Positions 46,051 through 55,365 are shown, numbered from the stretch's first letter. The stretch is 64,000 nt of DNA from Stenotrophomonas rhizophila (GCF_001704155.1 NZ_CP016294.1:353001-417000); one strand, 5' to 3'. Numbers and translations are program-made. Notes: a model not told the origin generated them from the letters alone.

Positions 46051-46482
46051 ATGGGAAACGGGCCTGTCACCATCAACGCGCACCTGGCGATTCCGGACAC
46101 GGAGATCGTCGAACGTTTCGTGCGCGCCAGCGGGGCGGGCGGGCAGAACGTGAACAAGGTTTCCAGTGCCGTTGAACTGCGGTTCGACGTGGCCGGTTCG
46201 CCCTCGCTGCCCGAGCCGCTGCGCACCCGCCTGCTGGCCCGGCGCGACCGGCGCATGACCGGCGACGGCGTGCTGGTCATCGATGCCCAGCGTTTCCGCA
46301 CCCAGGACCGCAACCGCGACGATGCACGCGAGCGCCTGGCCGCCTTCATCCAGGCCAGCCTCAGCGTGCCCAAGCCGCGCGTGGCCACCAAGCCCTCGCA
46401 TGGCTCCAAGCTGCGCCGGCTGGATGAAAAGAAGGGCCGCGCGCAGATCAAGCGCGGCCGCACCACACGCAATTGGGAGTGA
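46051..46482 (+). CDS. arfB: ArfB (YaeJ), alternative ribosome-rescue peptidyl hydrolase
   Basis: This 143-residue release-factor-like protein rescues ribosomes stalled on mRNA without a stop codon. The catalytic motif G-G-Q is at residues about 29-31 (SGAGGQNVNKVSS). The C-terminal basic tail (KLRRLDEKKGRAQIKRGRTTRNWE region), which enters the mRNA channel, is intact. It lacks the codon-recognition domain of RF1/RF2, as expected. An ATG 9 bp upstream (46042) is a possible alternative start. Confidence 0.95.
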   Translation: MGNGPVTINAHLAIPDTEIVERFVRASGAGGQNVNKVSSAVELRFDVAGSPSLPEPLRTRLLARRDRRMTGDGVLVIDAQRFRTQDRNRDDARERLAAFIQASLSVPKPRVATKPSHGSKLRRLDEKKGRAQIKRGRTTRNWE

Positions 46483-46486
46483 TTGC

Positions 46487-47089
46487 TTGAACAACCGAAG
46501 TCCGCTGCTGCCGGCCGTGCCGCCCAACATGCCGCAGGTCAAACCGAACCGCTTCCTGCGCTGGCTGGCACGCTGCACGCTGCGCCTGGGCGGCTGGAAA
46601 GTCACCGGCACCTTCCCGGACGTGCCCAAGCTGGTCTTCATCGTCGCCCCGCACTCCTCCAACTGGGACGGCTTCTGGGGCATGGCCGCCAAGATCGCGC
46701 TGGGCATGCAGGTCAAGGTGCTGGGCAAGGCCTCGCTGTTCTGGTGGCCGCTGTCGCCGCTGCTGCGTACCCTCGGGGTGATCCCGCTGGACCGCAGCTC
46801 GCCTCAGGGCACCGTGGAGCAAGCGGTGAGCCTGCTGCGCAAGTCCGACCGCCTCTGGTACGCGATCACCCCCGAGGGCACCCGCAAAGCGGTGACCCAC
46901 TGGAAGGCCGGGTTCCTGAAGATCGCCCGCATGGCCGACGTGCCGGTGCTGGCGTGCTATTTCCACTACCCGGAAAAGACCATCGGCATTGGCCCGCTGT
47001 TCTACTCCACCGGCGATGACGTGGCCGACATGGCCGCCATCCGTGAGTATTACCGCCCCTGGCAGGGCAAGAACCGCGGCACCGTTTGA
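46487..47089 (+). CDS. Lysophospholipid acyltransferase family protein (PlsC-like)
   Basis: This membrane-associated acyltransferase of about 200 residues has the H-x4-D motif in PHSSNWDGF and a second motif P-E-G-T-R-K in ITPEGTRKA. It should transfer an acyl chain to a lipid or other acceptor, which is unknown. The start is ambiguous: TTG at 46487, 4 bp after the arfB stop and preceded by GGGAGTGA, or ATG at 46529. The former is used because of its Shine-Dalgarno and position. It probably shares the arfB transcript. Confidence 0.85.
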   Translation: MNNRSPLLPAVPPNMPQVKPNRFLRWLARCTLRLGGWKVTGTFPDVPKLVFIVAPHSSNWDGFWGMAAKIALGMQVKVLGKASLFWWPLSPLLRTLGVIPLDRSSPQGTVEQAVSLLRKSDRLWYAITPEGTRKAVTHWKAGFLKIARMADVPVLACYFHYPEKTIGIGPLFYSTGDDVADMAAIREYYRPWQGKNRGTV

Positions 47090-47194
47090 AGCAAGCCCAG
47101 GCGCCACGTCCGGCACATGCCGGGCGCGGGCAATGGGAGTAGGGTGACCGGCTGCGGTTGTGTGCCGCTTCACCTCATTCCAGGAGCCCGTTTC

Positions 47195-49351
47195 ATGTCG
47201 CGTACCGTTATCTTGGCCGCCGCCATCAGCCTGGCGCTGGCGGCCTGTTCCGGCAAGGAGTCCACCCCCGTGTCCGACGCCCAGACCCCCGCCGCGCAGC
47301 AGCCGGCCGACGCCTCCACCAACCCCCTGTTGAGCGCAAGCACGCTGCCGTTCCAGGCCCCGCCGTTCGACCGCATCAAGGACAGTGACTACCTGCCGGC
47401 CTTCAACGAAGGCATGAAGCAGCACCTGGCCGAAGTGCGCAAGATCGCCGACAACGCCGAACCGGCCACCTTCGACAACACCATCGAAGCGCTTGAGCGC
47501 AGCGGCGAAACGCTGGACCGCGTGTCGCGCGTGTTCTTCGGCCTGGTGCAGGCCGATACCAACGAAGCGCGCCAGAAGATCCAGGAAGAGGTCGCCCCGA
47601 AGCTGGCCGAGCACCAGGATGAAATCAGCCTGGACCCGAAGCTGTTCGCGCGCATCAAGACCATCTACGACCAGCGCGCCTCGCTGGGCCTGGACCCGGT
47701 GCAGACCCGCCTGGTCGAACGCGATTACCAGGAGTTCGTCCGCGCCGGTGCGCAGCTGAACGACGCCGACAAGGCCGCCCTGCGCAAGCTCAACGTGGAA
47801 GAAACCACGCTGGCCACCCAGTTCCATACCCGTCTGGTCGCCGCGACCGCCGCCGCTGCCGTGGTGGTGGATGACAAGGCCAACCTGGCCGGCCTGGGCG
47901 AGGATGAGATCAACACCGCCGCTGCCGACGCCAAGGCCCGCAACCTGGAAGGCAAGTTCCTGCTGCCGCTGCAGAACACCACCCAGCAGCCGGTGCTGGC
48001 CTCGCTGAGCAACCGCGAGCAGCGCGCCGCCGTGCTCAAGGCCTCGGAAACCCGCGCCGAGCGCGGCGATGGCAACGACACCCGAGAAACGGTGCAGCGC
48101 CTGGCCCAGCTGCGTGCGCAGAAGGCCAAGCTGCTCGGCTTCGAGAACTACGCCGCCTACAGCCTGGCCGACCAGATGGCCAAGACCCCGGCCGCCGCGC
48201 TCAAGTTGCTCACCGACACCGTGCCGGCCGCCACCAACAAGGCACGCGGCGAAATCACCGAGATGCAGAAGGTGATCGACGCGCAGAAGGGTGGCTTCCA
48301 GCTGGCCGCATCGGACTGGGACTTCTACGCCGAACAGGTGCGCAAGGCGCAGTACGACCTGGACGAATCGCAGATCAAGCCGTACTTCGAACTGGACAAC
48401 GTGCTGCAGAACGGCGTCTTCTACGCCGCCACCCAGCTGTACGGCATCACCTTCAAGCCGCGTACCGACATTCCGACCTACCACCCGGACATGAAGGTGT
48501 ATGAAGTGTTCGACAAGGACGGCACCTCGCTGGCGCTGTTCTACACCGACTACTTCAAGCGCGACAGCAAGTCCGGTGGCGCCTGGATGGACGTGTTCGT
48601 CGAGCAGAACGGCCTGACCGGCGCCAAGCCGGTGGTCTACAACGTCTGCAACTTCACCAAGCCCGCCGCCGGCCAGCCGGCCCTGCTGAGCTTCGACGAC
48701 GTCACCACCATGTTCCATGAGTTCGGCCATGCGCTGCACGGCATATTCTCGAACGTGAAGTACCCGTCCATCGCCGGCACCAGCACCTCGCGCGATTTCG
48801 TCGAGTTCCCCTCGCAGTTCAACGAGCACTGGGCGCTGGACCCGAAGGTGTTCGCCAACTACGCCAAGAACTACAAGACCGGCGAGCCGATGCCGCAGGC
48901 GCTGGTCGACAAGATCCTCAAGGCGCGTACCTTCAACCAGGGCTACGCCACCACCGAGTACCTGTCGGCCGCGCTGCTCGACCTGGCCTGGCACACCCAG
49001 CCGGCCGACGCCAAGCTGCAGGACGTAGCGCCGTTTGAAGCGGCTGCGCTGAAGAAGTACAAGGTCGACCTGGCCCAGGTGCCGCCGCGTTACCGCACCA
49101 CCTACTTCGACCACATCTGGGGCGGCGGCTACTCGGCCGGTTACTACGCCTACTTCTGGGCCGAAGTGCTGGACCACGACTCGTTCGAGTGGTTCAAGGA
49201 ACACGGTGGCCTGACCGCTGAAAACGGCCAGGTGTTCCGCGACAAGATCCTCTCGCGCGGCAACAGCGTGGAACTGGCGGACCTGTACCGCCAATTCCGC
49301 GGCAAGGACCCGTCGGTCGAACCGCTGCTGGTCAACCGCGGCCTGAAGTAA
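47195..49351 (+). CDS. dcp: M3 family dipeptidyl carboxypeptidase, lipoprotein
   Basis: This 718-residue zinc peptidase cleaves dipeptides from peptide C-termini. The signal ends in L-A-A-C (Cys18), so it is lipidated, unlike the cytoplasmic E. coli Dcp. The zinc motif H-E-F-G-H is in TTMFHEFGHALHG near residues 506-510, and the third ligand Glu is in STSRDFVEFPSQFNEHW. The length is normal for M3A. The start follows CAGGAG. A strong terminator follows the gene. Confidence 0.93.
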   Translation: MSRTVILAAAISLALAACSGKESTPVSDAQTPAAQQPADASTNPLLSASTLPFQAPPFDRIKDSDYLPAFNEGMKQHLAEVRKIADNAEPATFDNTIEALERSGETLDRVSRVFFGLVQADTNEARQKIQEEVAPKLAEHQDEISLDPKLFARIKTIYDQRASLGLDPVQTRLVERDYQEFVRAGAQLNDADKAALRKLNVEETTLATQFHTRLVAATAAAAVVVDDKANLAGLGEDEINTAAADAKARNLEGKFLLPLQNTTQQPVLASLSNREQRAAVLKASETRAERGDGNDTRETVQRLAQLRAQKAKLLGFENYAAYSLADQMAKTPAAALKLLTDTVPAATNKARGEITEMQKVIDAQKGGFQLAASDWDFYAEQVRKAQYDLDESQIKPYFELDNVLQNGVFYAATQLYGITFKPRTDIPTYHPDMKVYEVFDKDGTSLALFYTDYFKRDSKSGGAWMDVFVEQNGLTGAKPVVYNVCNFTKPAAGQPALLSFDDVTTMFHEFGHALHGIFSNVKYPSIAGTSTSRDFVEFPSQFNEHWALDPKVFANYAKNYKTGEPMPQALVDKILKARTFNQGYATTEYLSAALLDLAWHTQPADAKLQDVAPFEAAALKKYKVDLAQVPPRYRTTYFDHIWGGGYSAGYYAYFWAEVLDHDSFEWFKEHGGLTAENGQVFRDKILSRGNSVELADLYRQFRGKDPSVEPLLVNRGLK

Positions 49352-49368
49352 TGCGGCCAATGTAACAA

Positions 49369-49396
49369 CGAACGGCGGGGGAAACCCCGCCGTTCG
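49369..49396 (+). terminator. Hairpin after dcp
   Basis: A 12-bp perfect stem CGAACGGCGGGG/CCCCGCCGTTCG has a GAAA tetraloop, 17 bp past the dcp stop codon. No T-tract follows, but the stem is strong. Confidence 0.85.
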
Positions 49397-49438
49397 CATA
49401 TCCGGTGCCGGGGCCGGCCGGTGCCGGTCGCCCAACCG

Positions 49439-49523
49439 GTAGTGCCGACTGTTAGTCGGCAAAGCGCGGTCCACGGACATTCGATCGCCGCGCGAACGGC
49501 AGCCGACTAACAGTCGGCTCTAC
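49439..49523. repeat. Opposed GTAG-REP pair between dcp and the AroQ-like genes
   Basis: GTAGTGCCGACT-GTT-AGTCGGCA at 49439-49461 and its inverse at 49501-49523 bracket a smaller GCGCGG/CCGCGC dyad. It lies between two convergent genes and could form a branched or long hairpin. Confidence 0.8.
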
Positions 49524-49526
49524 CGC

Positions 49527-49970
49527 CTACGTTCCCACGCGACACCCGACCTCGCTGCATCCCAGGTGATCGAGTGCGATCTCCAACGCATGCATGTAAC
49601 TCTGCGCGCAATACCCGTGCGCCACGCCGATGCGCTGGCCCACGTCCGCCGGCAGGCAATCCTCCGGCGCGCCCGCATCATCGTCATGCACTTCCACGTA
49701 CACGTTGTGCAGATGCGGCAACAACCGCTGCAAGCGCGTACTGCCCACGCACGCCCCCGGATCCAGCAGCGTGACCTCACCGCGGCTGTGATCGGCCACG
49801 CGCAACGCATCCAGCAGTTCCTGCTCCGACCCACACGCACGTATCGCCACCGTGGTGCCCGCATCGATCGCCCGGTGCACCAACGCCTTGAGCACCGGCG
49901 CCGGCAGCGGCTGCGCGGTGCGGATCAATTGCCCGCTCGCTTCCGGGCCCCGAATGATGAAGATCGACAT
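49527..49970 (-). CDS. Degenerate type II 3-dehydroquinate dehydratase (AroQ)-like protein 1
   Basis: This 147-residue protein looks like a diverged AroQ. Its segments FIIRGPE, ACGSEQELLDAL, LLDPGACVGSTRLQRLL, VYVEVHDDD and GVAHGYCAQSYMHALEIAL line up with the family pattern (NGPNLN, NHEGELID, INPGAY, VEVHLSN, GxxGY). However, the NGPN and tyrosine-loop region, the Asn of INPGA (here Asp70) and the Arg after VEVH are lost, so it is probably not a dehydratase. His95 is kept. It is 3 bp downstream of a second AroQ-like gene, implying an operon. The role is unknown. Confidence 0.65.
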   Translation of the reverse strand: MSIFIIRGPEASGQLIRTAQPLPAPVLKALVHRAIDAGTTVAIRACGSEQELLDALRVADHSRGEVTLLDPGACVGSTRLQRLLPHLHNVYVEVHDDDAGAPEDCLPADVGQRIGVAHGYCAQSYMHALEIALDHLGCSEVGCRVGT

Positions 49971-49973
49971 GGC

Positions 49974-50378
49974 TCAGGCACTCCCGGCAACGGTCTGCAA
50001 CCGGCGCGCGGCAATCGCCAGCGACAACCGGCATGCATCCTCGCGGCCACTGCTGCACACCACCCGCGCCACCGGCGCATGCAGCGGGTGCAGGTGCGCA
50101 TCCAACCCATCGTCATCGTCGGCCGCCATCTCGATATACGGCGCCGGCAACGCCTCCAGCGCTGCGCACAGCGCGCGGCCATGCGCAGCCCATTGCGCCG
50201 GCTCGGCGGCGCCGGTCTCGATCAGCACCCACGCCGGCTGGCTTTCCCGGGCCTGGCGTAGGCACTGCAGCAGCGCCGGCAGCGTGGCGCAGTCCTGGCA
50301 GTGCACGGCGTGGCCGGCCAGCTGGGCCGGCACCGGCAGCGGGTCCGGCGACGGCTGCCGGAGCAACAGGATGGTCAT
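49974..50378 (-). CDS. Degenerate AroQ-like protein 2
   Basis: This 134-residue protein shows the same fold cues in weaker form: ILLLRQPSPDPL at the N-terminus, WVLIETGAAEPAQWAAHG in place of the INPGA region, PYIEMAADDD in place of VEVH, and RVVCSSGREDACRLSLAIAARRL at the C-terminus. None of the catalytic residues is conserved. It precedes the first AroQ-like gene by 3 bp. The pair suggests a duplicated, repurposed fold. The assignment is an inference from secondary-structure pattern and needs a profile search. Confidence 0.45.
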   Translation of the reverse strand: MTILLLRQPSPDPLPVPAQLAGHAVHCQDCATLPALLQCLRQARESQPAWVLIETGAAEPAQWAAHGRALCAALEALPAPYIEMAADDDDGLDAHLHPLHAPVARVVCSSGREDACRLSLAIAARRLQTVAGSA

Positions 50379-50496
50379 GGAACACCTCGACAAAGCGCCC
50401 GGAGGCGCGGTGTCGCCACGATGCGCGCGCGGGCCATAAAGGGGCGATCACCCGCATGCCCGGGGCGCGTAAACAACGCGTAGATTTTTTATCGGG

Positions 50497-50513
50497 GACG
50501 ACCGTTGGTCGTC
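50497..50513. repeat. Headless REP-like palindrome
   Basis: GACGACC-GTT-GGTCGTC has the same CC-GTT-GG core as other REPs here but no GTAG head. It sits in the divergent gap between the AroQ-like pair and the signal peptidase gene. Confidence 0.5.
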
Positions 50514-50577
50514 ACGGTGGGAACTCCGGAACGTCCTGATGGTCAGACCCCAACCAACGCCCGCAAGGATCGCCACC

Positions 50578-51204
50578 ATGACCGCTGCCGCCGCCGAACC
50601 CCGCTCCAACGGCCTGCTCCACTGGCTGAAGAAGGAAGCCCTGCCGCTGCTGGTCATGCTCGGCCTGCTCGCCGCCGCGCGCGACAGCCTGGCCAACCAC
50701 TACCAGGTGCCCAGCGGCTCCATGCAGCACACCCTGATGCCCGGCGACCGGGTGGTGGTGGACATGCGCGCCTACGGCCTGCGCCTGCCGTTCACCTCGG
50801 TGGAACTGCTGCACACCGGCGTGCCACAGCGCGGCGAGGTGGCGGTGTTCGATTCCCCGCAGGACGGCACCCGCCTGATCAAGCGCATCGCCGCCGTGGG
50901 CGGCGACCGCGTGGACCTGCATGAAGGCCACCTCAGCATCAACGGCCATCCGCTCGGCCAGGTGGGAACCGATGACGTGGAAGACTTCGGCCGCACCCTG
51001 GCCCAGCTCGACCTGGGCCAGGGCGGCGGCCCGGACATCACCGGGCTGGCCGTACCCGCCGGCAAGGTGCTGATGCTGGGCGACCACCGTGGCAACAGCG
51101 CCGATGGCCGCTACTTCGGCCTGGTCGACGCCAAGGCCCTGTATGGGAAGGCGGCGCGCGTGTATTACCGCCGCGGAGAGGGTTTTACCTGGCAGGCGCT
51201 GTGA
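50578..51204 (+). CDS. lepB: Signal peptidase I
   Basis: This 208-residue membrane serine protease removes signal peptides from exported proteins. It has an N-terminal transmembrane segment (about 20-36), catalytic Ser48 in V-P-S-G-S-M and catalytic Lys102 in LIKRIAAVGGD, with MLGDHRGNSADGRYFG at the C-terminal box. It is shorter than the housekeeping enzyme and not in a lepA-lepB operon, so it may be a second copy. The gene is flanked by REPs on both sides. Confidence 0.9.
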   Translation: MTAAAAEPRSNGLLHWLKKEALPLLVMLGLLAAARDSLANHYQVPSGSMQHTLMPGDRVVVDMRAYGLRLPFTSVELLHTGVPQRGEVAVFDSPQDGTRLIKRIAAVGGDRVDLHEGHLSINGHPLGQVGTDDVEDFGRTLAQLDLGQGGGPDITGLAVPAGKVLMLGDHRGNSADGRYFGLVDAKALYGKAARVYYRRGEGFTWQAL

Positions 51205-51214
51205 GATCACGGGG

Positions 51215-51317
51215 GCCGGCCAACGGCCGGCGCTACCGGGGTCGGGCGCCCAAAACCCCGATCGGGGTCGTCGCCCAAAACCGTGATCCACGGGTAGCGC
51301 CGGCCGTTGGCCGGCCC
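51215..51317. repeat. Opposed GTAG-REP pair after the signal peptidase
   Basis: A minus-oriented copy GCCGGCC-AAC-GGCCGGC-GCTAC at 51215-51236 and a plus-oriented GTAGCGCCGGCC-GTT-GGCCGGC at 51294-51317 have smaller CCCCGATCGGGG-type dyads between them. Confidence 0.75.
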
Positions 51318-51446
51318 TCGCAAAACCTTGATCGATACGTACAACGTCTCAATCCAGACCGGTCAGGTTATGGATCGACCCGTACCCGCTGCCTATCCTG
51401 AGCGCTGATCCTTACGCACCGGCCCGCCCCCACGGGCCCAGACGCA

Positions 51447-52718
51447 ATGAACGGCGACACCGCAGCGCTGCCCGAGCGCAGTTCCACCCCCCATCCGCCC
51501 GCGCCCTCGCAGCACATCGAGCAGGGCACCCCCGCGTTCCGGCGCACGGCGGCGGCGCTGTTCCTGGCCGGCTTCTCCACCTTCGGCCTGCTCTACACCG
51601 TGCAGCCGCTGCTGCCGGAGTTCAGCCGCCACTTCGGCGTCTCCGCCGCCAACAGCGCGCTGGCCCTGTCGCTCAGCACCGGCCTGCTGGCCGTTTCGAT
51701 GCTGGTGGCCGGGTTGATCTCCGACCGGGTGGGCCGCCGTGGTGTGATGATCACCGCGCTGCTGGCCTCCACCGTGCTCTCGGCCGCCAGCGCCATGGTC
51801 GACGACTGGACCACGCTGCTGATCCTGCGCACCCTGCTCGGCATCGCACTCAGCGGCGTGCCGGCGGTGGCGATGACCTACCTGGTCGAAGAAATGGACA
51901 GCCGCGCGCTCGGCCTGGCCATGGGCCTGTACATCGGCGGCAATGCAGTGGGCGGCATGAGCGGGCGCCTGATCGCCGGCATCGTGGCCGACCACTGGGG
52001 CTGGCGCTGGGGCATCGGCGTGGTCTCGCTGATCGCCGTGCTCAGCACTGTGCTGCTGTGGGTGCAGCTGCCGCCGTCGCGCCACTTCCAGAGCCGTCGC
52101 GGCGGCCTGCGTGAACTGCCCGCGCGCTGGCGCCAGCTGTTCGCCGATCCCGGCCTGCCCTCGCTGTTCGCCACCGCGTTCGTGCTGATGGGCGTGTTCG
52201 TCACCCTTTACAACTACCTCGGCTACCACCTGCTGGCGCCGCCGTACCGGCTCAGCCAGACCGTGGTCGGCCTGATCTTCAGCGTGTACCTGGTCGGCAC
52301 CTTCAGCTCGGCATGGATGGGCCAGCAGGCCAACCGGCACGGCCGGGGCCGCGTGCTCGGCATCTGCTACGGCCTGATCGCACTCGGCATCGTGCTGCTG
52401 TCCCTGCCGTGGCTGGGCTGCATGGCGCTGGGCATCGCGCTGGTCACGTTCGGCTTCTTCGGCGGCCATTCGGTGGCCAGCAGCTGGGTCGGCAGCCGCG
52501 CGGGCGTGATGCGCGCCGAAGCCTCGGCGCTGTACCTGTTCGCCTATTACCTCGGTTCCAGCCTGGCCGGTGCCGCCGGCGGCGTGTTCTACACCCGCTG
52601 GCACTGGTGGGGCGTGTGCGCCTTCACCGCCGTGCTCACTGCGATCGGCGCCACCATCGCCTGGCGGCTGGGCCGCCGCGCACAGGCGCTGCCGGCCGCG
52701 CTCGCACTCAGCCGCTGA
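51447..52718 (+). CDS. MFS transporter (YnfM/drug-exporter-like)
   Basis: This 423-residue inner-membrane transporter has about 12 predicted helices and the MFS motif A segment GLISDRVGRRGVM near residues 90-102. A hydrophilic Pro-rich N-terminus of about 30 residues precedes the first helix. The family exports small molecules, and the substrate is unknown. It is convergent with, and overlaps by 11 bp, a LysR gene that may regulate it. Confidence 0.9.
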   Translation: MNGDTAALPERSSTPHPPAPSQHIEQGTPAFRRTAAALFLAGFSTFGLLYTVQPLLPEFSRHFGVSAANSALALSLSTGLLAVSMLVAGLISDRVGRRGVMITALLASTVLSAASAMVDDWTTLLILRTLLGIALSGVPAVAMTYLVEEMDSRALGLAMGLYIGGNAVGGMSGRLIAGIVADHWGWRWGIGVVSLIAVLSTVLLWVQLPPSRHFQSRRGGLRELPARWRQLFADPGLPSLFATAFVLMGVFVTLYNYLGYHLLAPPYRLSQTVVGLIFSVYLVGTFSSAWMGQQANRHGRGRVLGICYGLIALGIVLLSLPWLGCMALGIALVTFGFFGGHSVASSWVGSRAGVMRAEASALYLFAYYLGSSLAGAAGGVFYTRWHWWGVCAFTAVLTAIGATIAWRLGRRAQALPAALALSR

Positions 52719-53613
52719 AGCCGCCCTGCAGCAGCCGGGTGAAATGGGTAATCAGGGGCGAGGGTGCACCGCGCCGGTAGGCCACATGCACTTCCGAACT
52801 CGCCGCGCGATCACTCAGCGGCACGAAGCGCGCGCCTTCCACGTGGATGTGGCTGCATGAAGCAGGCAGCACGGTCACCCCCAACCCGGACGCGGCCAGG
52901 CTGATCAGCGTGGACGCCTCGCCGGCTTCCTGGATGATGCGCGGCGTGAAGCCGGCACTGCGGCACAGCGCAATGAAGTGATCATGGATGCCGGCGCCCA
53001 CCTCGCGCAGGAAGCCCACGAACGGCTCATGCGCGAACTGGCGCAGCGCCACCGGCGAACCGGCCGGCAGGTCGCGGATCAGGGGATGCTGGTCATGCAC
53101 CACCAGCGCCAGCGGATCGCTGAACAACTTGCGTGACATCAGCGGCGTGGGCAACGCGCGCTTGCGGATCAACCCCACATCCAGCTCGTTGGCTACCAGC
53201 GCATCGATCTGCTGCAACGTGTTCATTTCGCGCAGCTTCAACTGCACCTGCGGGAACTGCTGGCGGTAGGCGAAGATCGCCCGCGGAATCTGCGTGGACA
53301 ACGGCGTGGCGCGGGTCAGCCCGATCCGCAGCTCGCCGGTTTCACCGCGCTGCGCGCGCTGGGTGAGTTCGATGGCCTGGTCCACCCGCGCCAACGCGTC
53401 GGTGGCCTGCGCCTGCAGCACGCGCCCGGCCTCGGTCAGTTCCACCCGGCGGTTGCTGCGCAGGAACAGGCGCGCGCCCAGCAGCGTTTCCAGCTGCCGG
53501 ATCTGCTGGCTGAGCGGCGGCTGCGACATGCCGAGCCGCTCGGCGGCACGCCCGAAATGCAGGGTATCGGCCACCGCCAGGAAGTAGCGCAGGTGGCGCA
53601 GTTCAATCGACAT
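52708..53613 (-). CDS. LysR family transcriptional regulator
   Basis: This 301-residue regulator has an N-terminal helix-turn-helix (LRHLRYFLAVADTLHFGRAA, then SQPPLSQQIRQLE) and a substrate-binding-like effector domain. It resembles the CatM/BenM-type branch at the N-terminus. It converges with the MFS gene. Only 9 bp separate its start from the stop of the Hsp70-like gene upstream on the same strand, so it has no room for its own promoter and may be transcribed through that gene. Confidence 0.9.
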   Translation of the reverse strand: MSIELRHLRYFLAVADTLHFGRAAERLGMSQPPLSQQIRQLETLLGARLFLRSNRRVELTEAGRVLQAQATDALARVDQAIELTQRAQRGETGELRIGLTRATPLSTQIPRAIFAYRQQFPQVQLKLREMNTLQQIDALVANELDVGLIRKRALPTPLMSRKLFSDPLALVVHDQHPLIRDLPAGSPVALRQFAHEPFVGFLREVGAGIHDHFIALCRSAGFTPRIIQEAGEASTLISLAASGLGVTVLPASCSHIHVEGARFVPLSDRAASSEVHVAYRRGAPSPLITHFTRLLQGGFSG

Positions 53614-53622
53614 GGAAGAAAC

Positions 53623-55365
53623 TCAACTCCCTCTCGATTGGAAGCGGTCCAGCTTGTATCCGCCAATTCCAATTCCTGTGGATCTGAGGACCCCCATGGA
53701 AGAAATCGTTTTCCGACGGGCACCACCCAGCGAGACTGCAATTCGAGAATAGTGATGCTCAAGATCTGGATAGTCCTTGCTTAGCCACTCCGGGAAAGGT
53801 TTGGCGGCGATCACGGGAATGCTAACCCCGTGAGCGGTTACAAAGCCCTCCGTCAGCTTCCTGGCCATGGGCAACATGGCGCCTCCCCCGGTTAGAACAA
53901 CAGTAAGGTATCTGCTGGCGTTAGCCCTCACCCATTGAATCCAGTCAGGATGAGATGACTCAAGTGTCTCAATCAGTGTCGTTCGAAGAGACTGTTCAAA
54001 TGCGCCCACCGTGTCCAACGATAGAAACTCTTCAAGTGTGACCTCAACGCTCTCACCGTTCTTCAGTGTCACGGCAGCCACGCCGCCATTGAACAGGGAC
54101 TCCTTATAGTCACGAATGCTGCGTTCAAGATCATGTGTTATGACCTTGAACTTCGGATCGCTTGACGACACTCCAGCCTTCTTCAAGATGTGGCCAAGAA
54201 GGAGCTTGTCCAAGTGGTTACCTGCCTCGGTAATACCTCGGGCCGTCTTATCAACCTCGCCGGCAGTTGCGTTGGTGATCTCGCCATCCTCATCGACAAC
54301 GACATTGAGGCGGTACAAGCTGAAGTCGCTGGTTCCCGCACCGATATCCACGACCAGTGCGAGAGAATCCTGGGAGGAGTTCCAGCTGAGCAGGGAGCCA
54401 GCAACACCCAACGGTTCGGTGACGCTACACTCAATGAACGCGTAGTTGCGAGACTGACTTCTGAGCTGCTCGCAAGCGCTCAGGAAATCCTTAAGGTGCA
54501 ACCCGCTGTTCATTTCGTGCTCAAACGTGTCAGACAAAATCTGCGCCTCCCCTAGTAAAACTTTAAGCTTTGACTCAACAATCTTTGCATTTGCTCTAGG
54601 GAAGCAGGGCATGGCAAATCTTCGTGCAAAATTGCGCGAAACTTGTATGTCGTCAACGTCTTGCTTCAGGGACTGGTTGACGGCCCACGTGAAGAACGCC
54701 AAGTAAGCCAGTACAACGTCTTCGTTGGTCAAATCTTCGGAGGTTGGATTGAATGCGGCTGGGACCGGCTCGCCCAGAACGCCTTCGGAGAGCGCGCGCT
54801 TGATGTTGTCCATGCGCAGGTTTCGGCCCTCCGGCGCAAGCTGCGCCTGTTCCACTGCGCGCTGGCCAAACCAGATTAGACCTTCGGCATCAATGAAGAC
54901 CGAAGACACGAGCATAACTTCGTCGATCTGTTCCTGGTCCCCTGGGATACCCAGGCGTAGTACTTGAACTTGTTCGAAGCCACTAGTGTCATCTTTAACA
55001 AACGTGGCCTTGGACATGGCGGTGCCGAAGTCCATGCACACGCGATAGTCGGAGTCGACATCCGGCAGGAGGAGTGTTGTCAGGTCGAGCTCAACAGGGT
55101 CTCTAGTCTCAACCGAATCCTCGGACCCGCCAGAAGGGAATGCGATGACGTTCGATTCTGGGGATTCCATCGAAGTGACCGGCAGGCCCGCTGCATCAAC
55201 GGGAGACGATTCCTTAGATAAGGATCCAAATGCAAACAGCTCAAGTGCATTCAGTTCGTTCTGAGTGATCACCCCTGAGAGACGGAATTTTCCATCATCG
55301 CCAATTTCAATCCGCTCCCTCAGATTGCCGAGGATAATCCTGGCCTTGGTTACGTCCATGCTCAT
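53623..55365 (-). CDS. Hsp70/actin-fold ATPase of unknown system
   Basis: This 580-residue protein has an Hsp70-like nucleotide-binding core. Phosphate-1 loop is D-F-G-T-A-M-S at 112-118, connect region TEPLGVAGSLL at 316-326, phosphate-2 loop VVDIGAGTSDFS at 338-349, and adenosine motif LTGGGAMLP at 491-499, with AGNHLDKLL (381-389) matching the Hsp70 GGxxxD region. It carries an extra N-terminal domain of about 100 residues and ends soon after the ATPase, without a DnaK-type substrate-binding domain. It overlaps the upstream partner gene as ATGA, so the two are coupled. The DNA is markedly lower in GC than its flanks, suggesting transfer. The function is unknown; a chaperone-like switch is inferred. 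Confidence 0.85.
   Translation of the reverse strand: MSMDVTKARIILGNLRERIEIGDDGKFRLSGVITQNELNALELFAFGSLSKESSPVDAAGLPVTSMESPESNVIAFPSGGSEDSVETRDPVELDLTTLLLPDVDSDYRVCMDFGTAMSKATFVKDDTSGFEQVQVLRLGIPGDQEQIDEVMLVSSVFIDAEGLIWFGQRAVEQAQLAPEGRNLRMDNIKRALSEGVLGEPVPAAFNPTSEDLTNEDVVLAYLAFFTWAVNQSLKQDVDDIQVSRNFARRFAMPCFPRANAKIVESKLKVLLGEAQILSDTFEHEMNSGLHLKDFLSACEQLRSQSRNYAFIECSVTEPLGVAGSLLSWNSSQDSLALVVDIGAGTSDFSLYRLNVVVDEDGEITNATAGEVDKTARGITEAGNHLDKLLLGHILKKAGVSSSDPKFKVITHDLERSIRDYKESLFNGGVAAVTLKNGESVEVTLEEFLSLDTVGAFEQSLRTTLIETLESSHPDWIQWVRANASRYLTVVLTGGGAMLPMARKLTEGFVTAHGVSIPVIAAKPFPEWLSKDYPDLEHHYSRIAVSLGGARRKTISSMGVLRSTGIGIGGYKLDRFQSRGS

Noticed and set aside
46448-49480. Roughly 1000-codon antisense frame over arfB, acyltransferase and dcp genes
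   Set aside because: It spans several convincing plus-strand genes and shows shadow-type composition.
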